From the NCBI GenBank assembly GCA_903895725.1, contig CAITUV010000075.1, forward strand, positions 1 to 64,000: 64,000 nucleotides of DNA, given 5' to 3'. Both the position numbers and the translations under genes were made by a program. Positions 41,193 to 49,803 of the stretch are shown piece after piece (position 1 is the stretch's first letter; every line of letters starts with the position of its first letter). The stretch comes from an uncultured Myxococcales bacterium. GTDB taxonomy: Bacteria > Myxococcota_A > UBA9042 > CAIXZC01. Under the pieces are notes generated by a model. That model had not been told where the DNA came from and ran no database searches. It worked only from the letters and a program-made list of their open reading frames with translations.

Positions 41193-44100
41193 ATGCGCAC
41201 GTCGACGCTCTGGTTGTTGTGCGGCCTGCTTGCCGCCGCCTGCGGGCAGGCGGGAACGGTGACCAACGTAGTGGAGGATCTGCAGCCCGGGCAGGATTCC
41301 TCGATCAGCGAAGGGGGAGCGCTCGACCTGCCGGGGGCTCCCGATACAGACACCCTCGTGTCCGACGTGCCTCAACCGGAGGAGGTGTTCGACTTCTCCA
41401 AGCCGGACGAGCAGGGGCCGCAATGCAACCCGGGAGAAGGGTGCTTCCTCGACCCGTGCAAGGAAAACAAGGACTGCCAGTCCGGTTTCTGCGTGGAGCA
41501 CCTGGGTGACTCGGTCTGCTCCATGACCTGCAAGGAGGAGTGTCCGTCGGGGTGGGCGTGCAAGCAGGTCTCCGAGGCAGGCCGGGATCTCGTCTTCGTG
41601 TGCGTCTCGCTCCACGCCAACCTGTGCAAGCCGTGCGGTTCGGCGGCGGACTGCACCAGTGCGGGCGGGGTGGCGGACGTCTGCGTCCCGTACGAGGAGG
41701 GCCAGGCGAGCTTCTGCGGCGGGGCCTGTGAGAGCACGGAGGACTGCCCGTTCGGATTCACCTGCAAAGAGGCCTCGTCGGTCACGGGTACGGAGAGCAA
41801 ACAGTGCATCTCGGATTCCGACACCTGCCCGTGCACGGCCCGCTCCGTGGCGCTGGGGCTTTCCACCCCCTGCCGAAACGAGGGGGAGTTCGGGGCGTGT
41901 GACGGCAAGCGAGTCTGCACCGAGGAGGGACTCTCCGCATGCGATGCGCTTGTGCCAGTCCAGGAGACCTGCAACGGCAAGGACGACGATTGCGACGGCG
42001 AGGTGGACGAGCCGGAGGCGGTCCGGGGCCAGTACGTACCGCTGTGCGACGACGGCAACGACTGCACCCAGGATTCCTGCCTGGGCGATGGCGGATGTGA
42101 GCACGCGGCGCAGACCGGGAGCGAGTGCAAGGACGGGAATCCCTGCACCGTGGCCGACCTGTGCAAGGAGGGGGTGTGCGGCGGCACGCCGGTGGAGTGC
42201 GACGACGACAACCCCTGTACCGACGACTCGTGCAATGAGACCGGAGGCTGCTCGTTTGCCCCGAACACCGCCAAATGCGACGACGGGAATCCCTGCACCG
42301 TGGCCGATACGTGCGAGCAGGGCGAATGCAAGGGGTACGCCGTCGAATGCGACTGCCAGGCCGATGCCGACTGCGCCGTGCTCGAAGACGGCAATCTGTG
42401 CAACGGAACCCTCTACTGCGACAAGGGGAAGCTCCCCTACCAGTGTGCGGTGAAAGAAGGGACGCCGGTGACCTGCCCTGAGCCCGCGGGAATCGATGCC
42501 GCGTGCCTGACCGCGGTGTGCGATCCGGCGACCGGCCAGTGCGGCATGGCGCCTGGCAAGGATGGAACGCCGTGCGAGGATACCGACGCCTGCTCGGTCA
42601 ACGACGCCTGCGTGGCAGGCAAGTGCTCCCCCGGGGTCCAGGCCAACTGCAACGACGGCAATCCGTGCACCGAGGACGTCTGCGAGCAGAAGAACGGCTG
42701 CGCTCATCTGCCGAACGTGGAGGAATGCTCGGACGGAAACGTCTGCACCCTCAAGGATACCTGCTCGGCCGGGAAGTGTGTGAGCGGGGAGTTGCTCGCC
42801 TGCGACGACGGCAACGTCTGCACCGACGACTCGTGCGACCCCAAGAAGGGATGCCTGGCCTTGCCGAACGAGGCCAAGTGCGACGATGGGAACCTGTGCA
42901 CAGTGGGCGACCAGTGCAGTGCGGGACAGTGCACGGCCGACGCCGCGGTGGACTGCAACGACGACAACCCGTGCACCAAGGATGTCTGCGTGGCGTTCTC
43001 CGGTTGCGTGTACACGGCGGTAGACAGCCCGTGCAGCGACGGCAATCCGTGCACGCTCAATGACGTGTGCGCCAAGGGGGTGTGCACGCCCGGGCCGCTG
43101 GTGAGCTGCAACGATGGCAACCCGTGCACCGACGACTCATGCGGGGACAAGGGGCTGTGCGTGCACACGAACAACACGGCCAAGTGCGACGACGCCAACC
43201 TGTGCACCACGGGCGACCAGTGCAAGGGGGGGACGTGCGCCTGGGCCGAGCTGGTGGAGTGTGACGATTCCAACCCGTGCACGACCGACTCGTGCGACCC
43301 CCTGCTGGGGTGCACCTACAAGAACAACCAGGCACCGTGCGACGACGGAAACGTCTGCACGGTGGGGGACGCCTGCAGCCAGGGCAAGTGCTCGTCGGTG
43401 GTCCAGATGAAGTGCGACGACGGGAATCCGTGCACCGACGATTCGTGCGACACGAAGGCGGGCTGCCAGCATGTTCCGAACCAGGCACAGTGCAATGACG
43501 GGAACCCGTGCACCGTGGGGGACGAATGCTCGGCCGGTCTCTGCAAGGGGACCCAGGGGGTGGACTGCGACGACGACAACGTGTGCACCACGGACAGCTG
43601 CTCGCCGACCCAGGGGTGCGTGCACAAGGTCAACACGGCTCCGTGCAGCGACGGGAACGTGTGCACGACGAGCGATACGTGTGCGGACGGGGCATGCAAG
43701 GGGGGACCATCGATCTCGTGCGGTGACGACAACCCCTGCACCGACGACCTCTGCGACCCGCTGCTGGGCTGCCAGCACCAGCCCAACACGGCTTCGTGCG
43801 AGGACGGCAACAAGTGCACCGTGGACGATGCCTGCCAGGCCGCCGCGTGCAAGCCGGGCAATGCCGCCGCCTGCGTGGACGGAAACGTGTGCACGGACGA
43901 CTCGTGCAACCCGTTGACCGGGTGCGTCTACACCCCCAATGCGGCCGGCTGCGATGACGGGAACCTGTGCACCAAGTCGGACAAGTGCGTGGCCGGGCAG
44001 TGCAAGGCGGGCGATGCGGTGGTGTGCGACGACAAGAACCTTTGCACGGACGACTCGTGCAACCCGCTCAACGGCTGTTCGTTCCTGCCCAACTCGGTGG

Positions 44101-45005
44101 GGTGCGACGACAACAACGTGTGCACGGTCAACGACCAGTGCGCCAACGGTGGATGCACGTCGGGACCGGCGCTGGACTGCGACGACGGCAATGCCTGCAC
44201 GACCGACTCGTGCCAGCCGGCAACCGGCTGCATCCACACGCCGCTGCCCGAGGGGGCGGATTGCGGCGGGGGCAAGGTCTGCGCCAACGGCGTCTGCACC
44301 AGCTGCCCGAACCCGCACGGAAGCCAGACGTTCAGTTACACGGGCGGACAGCAGAGCTGGACCGTGCCGCTGTGCGTGACCTCGGTGACTCTCGAGGCCT
44401 GGGGCGCGCAAGGCGGCGGGTCGGACTGCTGCGGCGGTTCCATCCAGGACGACGGCGGCCTGGGAGGTTATGCCAAAGGGACCCTGGCCGTGGCCCCAGG
44501 GGAAGCTTTGTACATCTACGTCGGAGGCAAGGGCCAGGCAGCGGGCTCAGGCGGATGGAACGGAGGAGGCAGCGGATCCCAGTACGGAGGAGGTGGCGGC
44601 GGTGCCTCAGACGTGCGCAAGGGGGGAACGACGCTCAACGACCGCAAGCTGGTCGGCGGTGCCGGCGGCGCAGGCAACTGCGGCTGCCCGGATCATGGCG
44701 CAGGCGGCTACGGCGGCGGGCTCAACGGCGGCGGCGGTGCCTCCTACCAGGGGTGGACCGCTGCCGGAGGCGGCACCCAGAGCAGCGGCGGTTCGGCCGG
44801 CTCCAACTGCTCGCCGGGAACGTTCGGCAACGGCGGAAGCAACGCCGCCTACCACATGGCCGGCGGCGGTGGCGGATGGTACGGCGGCGGCTGTGCGTAC
44901 GCGGCCGGCGCCGGCGGCGGTTCCTCCTACTACGGCGGATGCACCAACGGTACCACAACGCAGAACACCCGCTCCGGCCACGGCCAGGTGACGATCACGT
45001 GGTAG
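41193..45005 (+). CDS. Giant Cys-rich lipoprotein with C-terminal Gly-rich domain
   Basis: A 1270-residue lipoprotein (lipobox AAAC). Residues about 75-250 are small disulfide modules, including one MopE-like CNGKDDDCDGEVDEPE. About 265-1030 are some 16 repeats of 45-50 residues with CDDGNPCT, CDDGNVCT and DSCDPxxGC elements. From about 1040 a distinct domain starts HGSQTFSYTGGQQSWTVP, followed by VTLEAWGAQGGG and Gly-rich runs, as in the Gly-rich domain of ALK-type receptors and some bacterial surface proteins. AAGGAGG precedes the ATG. A long Cys-bonded stalk presenting a Gly-rich binding head is the natural reading. It would demand heavy disulfide formation, for which the CcdA-thioredoxin protein may matter. 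Confidence 0.88.
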   Translation: MRTSTLWLLCGLLAAACGQAGTVTNVVEDLQPGQDSSISEGGALDLPGAPDTDTLVSDVPQPEEVFDFSKPDEQGPQCNPGEGCFLDPCKENKDCQSGFCVEHLGDSVCSMTCKEECPSGWACKQVSEAGRDLVFVCVSLHANLCKPCGSAADCTSAGGVADVCVPYEEGQASFCGGACESTEDCPFGFTCKEASSVTGTESKQCISDSDTCPCTARSVALGLSTPCRNEGEFGACDGKRVCTEEGLSACDALVPVQETCNGKDDDCDGEVDEPEAVRGQYVPLCDDGNDCTQDSCLGDGGCEHAAQTGSECKDGNPCTVADLCKEGVCGGTPVECDDDNPCTDDSCNETGGCSFAPNTAKCDDGNPCTVADTCEQGECKGYAVECDCQADADCAVLEDGNLCNGTLYCDKGKLPYQCAVKEGTPVTCPEPAGIDAACLTAVCDPATGQCGMAPGKDGTPCEDTDACSVNDACVAGKCSPGVQANCNDGNPCTEDVCEQKNGCAHLPNVEECSDGNVCTLKDTCSAGKCVSGELLACDDGNVCTDDSCDPKKGCLALPNEAKCDDGNLCTVGDQCSAGQCTADAAVDCNDDNPCTKDVCVAFSGCVYTAVDSPCSDGNPCTLNDVCAKGVCTPGPLVSCNDGNPCTDDSCGDKGLCVHTNNTAKCDDANLCTTGDQCKGGTCAWAELVECDDSNPCTTDSCDPLLGCTYKNNQAPCDDGNVCTVGDACSQGKCSSVVQMKCDDGNPCTDDSCDTKAGCQHVPNQAQCNDGNPCTVGDECSAGLCKGTQGVDCDDDNVCTTDSCSPTQGCVHKVNTAPCSDGNVCTTSDTCADGACKGGPSISCGDDNPCTDDLCDPLLGCQHQPNTASCEDGNKCTVDDACQAAACKPGNAAACVDGNVCTDDSCNPLTGCVYTPNAAGCDDGNLCTKSDKCVAGQCKAGDAVVCDDKNLCTDDSCNPLNGCSFLPNSVGCDDNNVCTVNDQCANGGCTSGPALDCDDGNACTTDSCQPATGCIHTPLPEGADCGGGKVCANGVCTSCPNPHGSQTFSYTGGQQSWTVPLCVTSVTLEAWGAQGGGSDCCGGSIQDDGGLGGYAKGTLAVAPGEALYIYVGGKGQAAGSGGWNGGGSGSQYGGGGGGASDVRKGGTTLNDRKLVGGAGGAGNCGCPDHGAGGYGGGLNGGGGASYQGWTAAGGGTQSSGGSAGSNCSPGTFGNGGSNAAYHMAGGGGGWYGGGCAYAAGAGGGSSYYGGCTNGTTTQNTRSGHGQVTITW

Positions 45006-45008
45006 GAA

Positions 45009-45081
45009 GAATAGGACGGATGGGACATATGGGACGCATGGAAGGCATAGGACGGGGACGCATGGAAGGCATGGGACGGGT
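45009..45081. repeat. 9-base repeat tract related to one at 58269-58320
   Basis: After the giant gene's stop codon come GGACGNATR-like units (GGACGGATG, GGACATATG, GGACGCATG) and two GGACGCATGGAAGGCAT copies. The string GGACG(C/T)ATGGAAGGCATAGG recurs in reverse orientation at the end of the acyl-CoA ligase gene 13 kb away. Confidence 0.8.
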
Positions 45082-45127
45082 TGGGGGGGGGTGCCGCAGT
45101 GATTCTGGTGCGAAGCGGAGGGGATCC

Positions 45128-46921
45128 ATGAGGCTGGGAATCGTGACCATGGCGGGATTGCTGCTGGCAATCGGGACGGGCTGCTCCCCCGATGACGGCG
45201 GTGCCATCCCGTGCACGTCCACCGATGAGTGCCCTGGCGAGCTGTTCTGCCACGAAGGGGAATGCAAGGACCCGGAAGAGATCAACTGCCCCGACGGTTG
45301 CGCCAAGGGAGAGAAGTGCATCAACGGGAACTGCATCCAGGTGGAGTGCATGTCCACCACGGACTGCCCGGACGGGGAGATGTGCAAAGGCTACGACTGC
45401 GTCCCGGTCTCCTGCCAGCCCGAGGGGAGCACGACCGTCTGCTGGGTGGCCTGCCACGACGGCAAGAAGACGTGCACCAACGGCCAGTGGGGGAATTGCA
45501 GCGCTCCGGCGCTCAGCGACGAAGTATGCCAGGACGAGATCGACAATAACTGCGACGGCCAGACCGACGAGGGGTGCGTCCAGTGCACGACCCAGGATCC
45601 TCCAAAGCCATGCGAGACCGCCTGCGGAACCGGGGAGATGACCTGCGCCGGCGGCATGTGGGGGCCTTGCTCGGCCGGCACCGACTGCATCTGCGACGAA
45701 CCGGGCAAGTCGGAGGAGGTTCCGTGCGGCAACTGCGGCACCCAGACGCGTACGTGCAGCAAGGCGGAGGGGACCGGAGACATCCAGTACGTCTGGGGGG
45801 AATACGGGGAGTGCATCGGACAAGGGCTCTGCGAGGCCGGCACCGTCTCCGAAACCCCCTGCGGAATGAAGTGCGGCAAGCAGGTCCAGACCTGCAACGA
45901 CGATTGCACCCTGGGTCCTCTGTCCGATTGCACCGGCGAAGGAGCCTGCTCTCCCGGTACCACGGAGGACAAGGCCTGCGGCAACTGCGGCACCCAGCAA
46001 CGGCTCTGCGGGGAAGACTGCCTGTGGGAACCGTGGGGCGCCTGCCAGGAAGGAACCGGCTGCCAGATCGGCCAGACCGAGTACCAGCCCTGCGGCAACT
46101 GCGGCCAGCAGACCCGCACCTGCCAGCAGGACTGCGTGTGGAGCGCCTGGTCCTCCTGCCAGGACGAAGGGGTCTGCGGGACCGGCCAGAAGGAATCCCA
46201 GAAGTGCGGCAACTGCGGAACACAGGAGCGGATCTGCTCCGGCCAGTGCCAGTGGGGGAGCTGGGGGACCTGCCAGGGTTCGGGAGCCTGCAAGCCGGGC
46301 GACCAGCAGGAGCAGGCCTGCGGCCCCACCACCACGTCGGGTATCTGCGAGAAGGGGGAGCAGGTGCGCACCTGCAACGCCTCCTGCCAATGGAATTCCT
46401 GGGGCTCGTGCCTCGGGGCCGTTTACCCGGCCACCGAGATCTGCGGTGATGCCATTGACCAGGACTGCAACGGCTCGGACAAGACGCAGCCCGACCAGTA
46501 CGAGCCGAACAACTCCTGCTCCAAGTGCTACTGGCTGAGCGGGACCGACCCGGAAGTCACCCTCTGGCCCACGTTCGACACCAAGGGCAATGATGCCGGC
46601 GGCACCGATCTGAACGACTACTTCTGCTTCACCGCGGACGACGGGTTCAACATCTGGCCATCGGAAGAGCGCATCATCGTCGAGCTGACCTCGCAGCCCG
46701 TGGGTACGGACGGAGATCTGTTCCTGTACAAGGGGCTGACCGACTGCCAGAACGACAAGCCGGCTGCCAGCTCGATCGTGATCGGCGGTGGCAACGAGAA
46801 GATCGACTGGGCGGAGAGCAACAGCGACGACGGCGGCACCTGGTACGTCCGGGTCGAGAACTGGTCCAGCCAGCCCAACTGCGGCAAGCCTTACAAGCTC
46901 TTCATCAAGGGGCTGAAGTAG
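45128..46921 (+). CDS. Cys-rich lipoprotein with thrombospondin-1-like repeats
   Basis: A 597-residue lipoprotein (lipobox IGTGC). Residues about 20-110 are small Cys loops (CTSTDECPGELFCHEGEC, CPDGCAKGEKC). One MopE-like motif (CQDEIDNNCDGQTDEGC, about 137) follows. Then come six or seven repeats of the form CGNCGTQTRTC...W..WG.C (about 155-435), which recall thrombospondin type-1 repeats with their Trp and Cys spacing. A second CGDAIDQDCNGSD closes the array. The last 140 residues form a PPC-like beta domain (DQYEPNNSCSKCYW, then DLFLYKGL). A surface adhesin is inferred. The ATG at 45128 follows GCGGAGGGG. Confidence 0.82.
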   Translation: MRLGIVTMAGLLLAIGTGCSPDDGGAIPCTSTDECPGELFCHEGECKDPEEINCPDGCAKGEKCINGNCIQVECMSTTDCPDGEMCKGYDCVPVSCQPEGSTTVCWVACHDGKKTCTNGQWGNCSAPALSDEVCQDEIDNNCDGQTDEGCVQCTTQDPPKPCETACGTGEMTCAGGMWGPCSAGTDCICDEPGKSEEVPCGNCGTQTRTCSKAEGTGDIQYVWGEYGECIGQGLCEAGTVSETPCGMKCGKQVQTCNDDCTLGPLSDCTGEGACSPGTTEDKACGNCGTQQRLCGEDCLWEPWGACQEGTGCQIGQTEYQPCGNCGQQTRTCQQDCVWSAWSSCQDEGVCGTGQKESQKCGNCGTQERICSGQCQWGSWGTCQGSGACKPGDQQEQACGPTTTSGICEKGEQVRTCNASCQWNSWGSCLGAVYPATEICGDAIDQDCNGSDKTQPDQYEPNNSCSKCYWLSGTDPEVTLWPTFDTKGNDAGGTDLNDYFCFTADDGFNIWPSEERIIVELTSQPVGTDGDLFLYKGLTDCQNDKPAASSIVIGGGNEKIDWAESNSDDGGTWYVRVENWSSQPNCGKPYKLFIKGLK

Positions 46922-46960
46922 ATCCCTTCTGCCTCCGAGATGTCCCCGAGCTGCCCGGCA

Positions 46961-48313
46961 CTACCGACGTGAGACGAGCATCTTCTCCAATCGGCCGAGC
47001 ACGACCGGAAGGTCGAGGTGGGCCAGGGCAAACCGTCGTCCCGTCTCTCCCAGCTGCTTCCGGAGCACGGCGTTCCGGGCCAGCCGGACAAGCTCCCCTG
47101 CAAGAAGAGCAGGGCTGCCTGGTGGCACCACGATCCCCCCTCCCGATTCCTCGACTGCACGGCGGGCATCGCCGTCGGGCAGAGCGGCCAGCAGGGGGCG
47201 TGCAGCGGCCAGTCCGTCGCCAATCCGGCTGGGCACCACGGGGTACTTGACCCGCTCGGGAAGGAGCACCAGGAAGACATCGCCGGCAGCCACCAGGCGG
47301 GGGTACTCGACCGGCGGGACGAGGGGCAGGAGTCGCACGTGCGAAAGCCCTCTGCGACGGACCTCGGCCGCAAACGGCTCGCGGCAGGGGCCGTCCCCGA
47401 CCACGGCCAGGACCAGGTCGTCCCGGCCTCGGGTGGCCTCGGCAAGCCCGAGCAGATCGTCCATCCCCTGTGCGAGCCCGAGGATGCCGGCGTACAGCGC
47501 CACGCAACGCTTCCCACAGTCCGGGAAGAAGCGGGCCCTGCCCTCGTCCGGGCCGTGGTCGAACCGGCCGCAGTCCACCCAGTTGGGGATGGATTCGGCC
47601 TCGATTCCCCGGCCGGCCAGCAGCGGTACGAGCCCCGGAGCGTGGACCAGCACCCGATTGGCGGCCCGCAGCAGGCTCTTCATGCCTGCCGAGAGTGCGC
47701 TGGCCACAGGCCCGTTCGGGATGAGCCCCGTGTCCACGGCATTGTCCGGGAACAGATCCTCGATGTGGAGCACGAGCCCGGGACCCGAGCGACGCCGGAC
47801 CGCCTGTCTCCATCCATACTGACGGGCCAGCGCCACCACAGCCGCCACCCCTGCGGGCTGGAGTGAGAACCCGTAGACCAGGTCCGGTGCGGGAAGGCGC
47901 AGCCCGGCCGGCAGCAGGGCGAAAGGGCGCACGAGATGCTCGTAACCCCGCGCCACCTTGTGCGGAAGGCGCTTCGACGAAGGCAGGCCGGCCCGCACGA
48001 CCCGGATGCTCCCGGCAACACGTTCCCTGCCGATGCCCCTGCCCGTGCCCGCAGCACATCCACGGGGCCCCTCCCGCATGGTCGGGGCTGTGTAGCCCGT
48101 GCCCATGCCCGTGCCCGCAGCACATCCACAGGGCCCCTCCCGCGTGGTCGGGGCTGTGTAGCCCGTGCCGCCCTCCACGTAGTAGCTCGCGGCCGGGGCG
48201 AGCACGGTGACCGCATGCCCGGCAGCGGCCAGGAACCGGGCCAGCTCTCCGGCCAGGCGGGAGCCCGAGCCTCCTTCCGGAGGGTAGTAACCGGTCGCCA
48301 GCAGGATGTCCAT
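46961..48313 (-). CDS. GT4-family glycosyltransferase with inserted repeat
   Basis: A 450-residue GT-B glycosyltransferase. The N-terminal domain opens MDILLATGYYPPEGGSGSRL with the donor-side glycine loop. The C-terminal domain has ALYAGILGLAQGMDDLL (about 285-300), VLAVVGDGPCREPF (about 320) and YPVVPSRIGDGLAAARP (about 375), close to the E-x7-E region, where the usual acidic pair is not obvious. Residues about 48-90 are a two-copy 22-residue insert (GTGYTAPTTREGP unit) absent from the family and derived from a dispersed DNA repeat. It lies in a surface loop of the first domain, so activity may be kept. Probably builds cell-surface polysaccharide; substrate unknown. Confidence 0.85.
   Translation of the reverse strand: MDILLATGYYPPEGGSGSRLAGELARFLAAAGHAVTVLAPAASYYVEGGTGYTAPTTREGPCGCAAGTGMGTGYTAPTMREGPRGCAAGTGRGIGRERVAGSIRVVRAGLPSSKRLPHKVARGYEHLVRPFALLPAGLRLPAPDLVYGFSLQPAGVAAVVALARQYGWRQAVRRRSGPGLVLHIEDLFPDNAVDTGLIPNGPVASALSAGMKSLLRAANRVLVHAPGLVPLLAGRGIEAESIPNWVDCGRFDHGPDEGRARFFPDCGKRCVALYAGILGLAQGMDDLLGLAEATRGRDDLVLAVVGDGPCREPFAAEVRRRGLSHVRLLPLVPPVEYPRLVAAGDVFLVLLPERVKYPVVPSRIGDGLAAARPLLAALPDGDARRAVEESGGGIVVPPGSPALLAGELVRLARNAVLRKQLGETGRRFALAHLDLPVVLGRLEKMLVSRR
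48041..48170. repeat. 66-bp tandem repeat with a dispersed 27-bp core
   Basis: Two 66-bp units inside the glycosyltransferase gene. The bases 48133-48159 are identical, in reverse complement, to 63012-63038 in an intergenic region 15 kb away (core ACAGCCCCGACCACGCGGGA). Confidence 0.85.
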
Positions 48314-48376
48314 TCTCTCCCCGCAGCAGTTGCCCGAAGCATCCTAGCACGGGGGCCGTGGCCGCGACAATTCCCC

Positions 48377-48405
48377 TTGCCGCCCTGATCCTTGGGCGGT
48401 ACCAT
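48377..48405 (+). promoter_or_regulatory. Promoter of the CPBP protease gene with spacer dyad
   Basis: TTGCCG (48377-48382), 17-base spacer, TACCAT (48400-48405). A perfect inverted repeat CCGCCC-TGATCCTT-GGGCGG (48380-48399) fills the spacer, a likely operator. Confidence 0.55.
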
Positions 48406-48429
48406 GTTGCGGGTTCGGCGGAGGGTCCG

Positions 48430-49773
48430 ATGGAAGAACGGGAACGCTACATCGCTGCAGGGCTGTTCGTGGCAACGGCGCTGGCGCTCCCGATCCTGTT
48501 CCGGGCGGTTCCGGATGCCGAGCGCTCGGCCGACCAGATTCCCTTCCTGCTGCGGACTGCTCACCTCGAGCTGAAGCTGGACGTGGCCATGAAAGTCTTT
48601 GGCGGAGGGGAGGAGGCACCGCTCACCTTCTTCGAGGCCGACACCTGGCTCTCTACTGCCGAGACTCTGCCGGGACCGGATCGTGCGCGGTTTCTTCGGC
48701 ACCTTTTCGTGGCCAGCCGCACGGTGGGCCGGGATGAGGATGCCGCCCGACTGCTCCCGGCCGGGAAACCGGAGGAAGCCGAGCCCTTCGTCTGGCTGGT
48801 GACCGGAACCCCATTGGAGGATCGGAATCGACTGGCCAGCGACCTGGACGTGGCGGCTTTTCCCGCCTGGCTTGGCAACATCCTCCAGGCACGGGCTGTG
48901 GACGGAGAGGCAACCCTCTCCCCCCTGGACGAAGAGCGGGTCCGGGCCGAGCTGGAAGGCTGGATCAACTCCGTGCTGCTGCTCTTCGGGGGCATGGGGC
49001 TCATGTTGCTCGTCGGCTCGATCCTCCTGGCGAGGAGTCGTGCCTGGATCCTCCGGCCGGGAGAGGCGCGCACGCTCGACTCCCTGGGCGGATTCGGCGC
49101 CGGGCCGGTGCTGACCTGGGTGCTGTTTGCCGGCTGGTTCCTCCTGACCGGGTCCGCCTCCTATGCGATCCCCATGCTCAAGGAGAGCATGTCCCGGGGC
49201 GGGGTGATGATGTTCCTCTACGCGGTCACTGCCGGTCTCGGAGTCCTTCTGATCCGGTGGCGCGGAGAGCCGAGACGGGAGAACCTGGCAACCAGCGCGG
49301 ACCTGGACCTGGGGAGCTTGTCCCCGCGGGCCGTCTGGCTCGGGGCCCTGGCCTATCTGGCTGCCGTTCCGCTTGTGACCCTGCTCAACGTGGCCAGTGC
49401 GGTGCTGCTCGGGGGCGGGGAAGAAGGGGTCAACCCGGCCATTCCGGTGCTGGTGGATGCCGGTGCCTCGGGGGAGATGTGGCTCATGACCGCCAACGTG
49501 GTCCTGGTGGCCCCGCTCTTCGAGGAGTTCTTCTTCCGGGGGTTCCTGTTCCAGCAGTTCCGGCGCTATTTCGGCGTGGCACATGGCGTTGCCTTGTCGG
49601 CCCTGGTGTTTGCATCCGTGCACATGTCGATGGAGTCATTCCTTCCGCTGTTCGGCCTGGGTGTCATGCTGGCACTCGTCTACCAGGCTACGAGGAGCCT
49701 CTGGGCATCCATCGTCACGCATGCGCTGTGGAACTTTGGGACCGTGGCCATTGTCCTCGTGCTGTTTGATTGA
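48430..49773 (+). CDS. CPBP (CAAX-like) intramembrane metalloprotease
   Basis: A 447-residue membrane protein. One N-terminal helix anchors a soluble domain of about 150 residues; then about eight membrane helices follow. The Abi/CPBP motifs are clear: EEFFFRGFLFQQF (about residue 360-372, glutamate pair plus R), HMSMESF (about 400) and the final THALWNFG (about 435), giving the two Glu and two His of the zinc site. The family ranges from CAAX-prenyl proteases to bacteriocin-immunity and signalling proteases; the substrate here is unknown. The start at 48430 follows GGAGGG by five bases. It has its own promoter and may be co-transcribed with the TldD-like gene 30 bases on. Confidence 0.88.
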   Translation: MEERERYIAAGLFVATALALPILFRAVPDAERSADQIPFLLRTAHLELKLDVAMKVFGGGEEAPLTFFEADTWLSTAETLPGPDRARFLRHLFVASRTVGRDEDAARLLPAGKPEEAEPFVWLVTGTPLEDRNRLASDLDVAAFPAWLGNILQARAVDGEATLSPLDEERVRAELEGWINSVLLLFGGMGLMLLVGSILLARSRAWILRPGEARTLDSLGGFGAGPVLTWVLFAGWFLLTGSASYAIPMLKESMSRGGVMMFLYAVTAGLGVLLIRWRGEPRRENLATSADLDLGSLSPRAVWLGALAYLAAVPLVTLLNVASAVLLGGGEEGVNPAIPVLVDAGASGEMWLMTANVVLVAPLFEEFFFRGFLFQQFRRYFGVAHGVALSALVFASVHMSMESFLPLFGLGVMLALVYQATRSLWASIVTHALWNFGTVAIVLVLFD

Positions 49774-49803
49774 CTCTCTTCCCCCTTTCCAAGAGGTGAC
49801 CGG

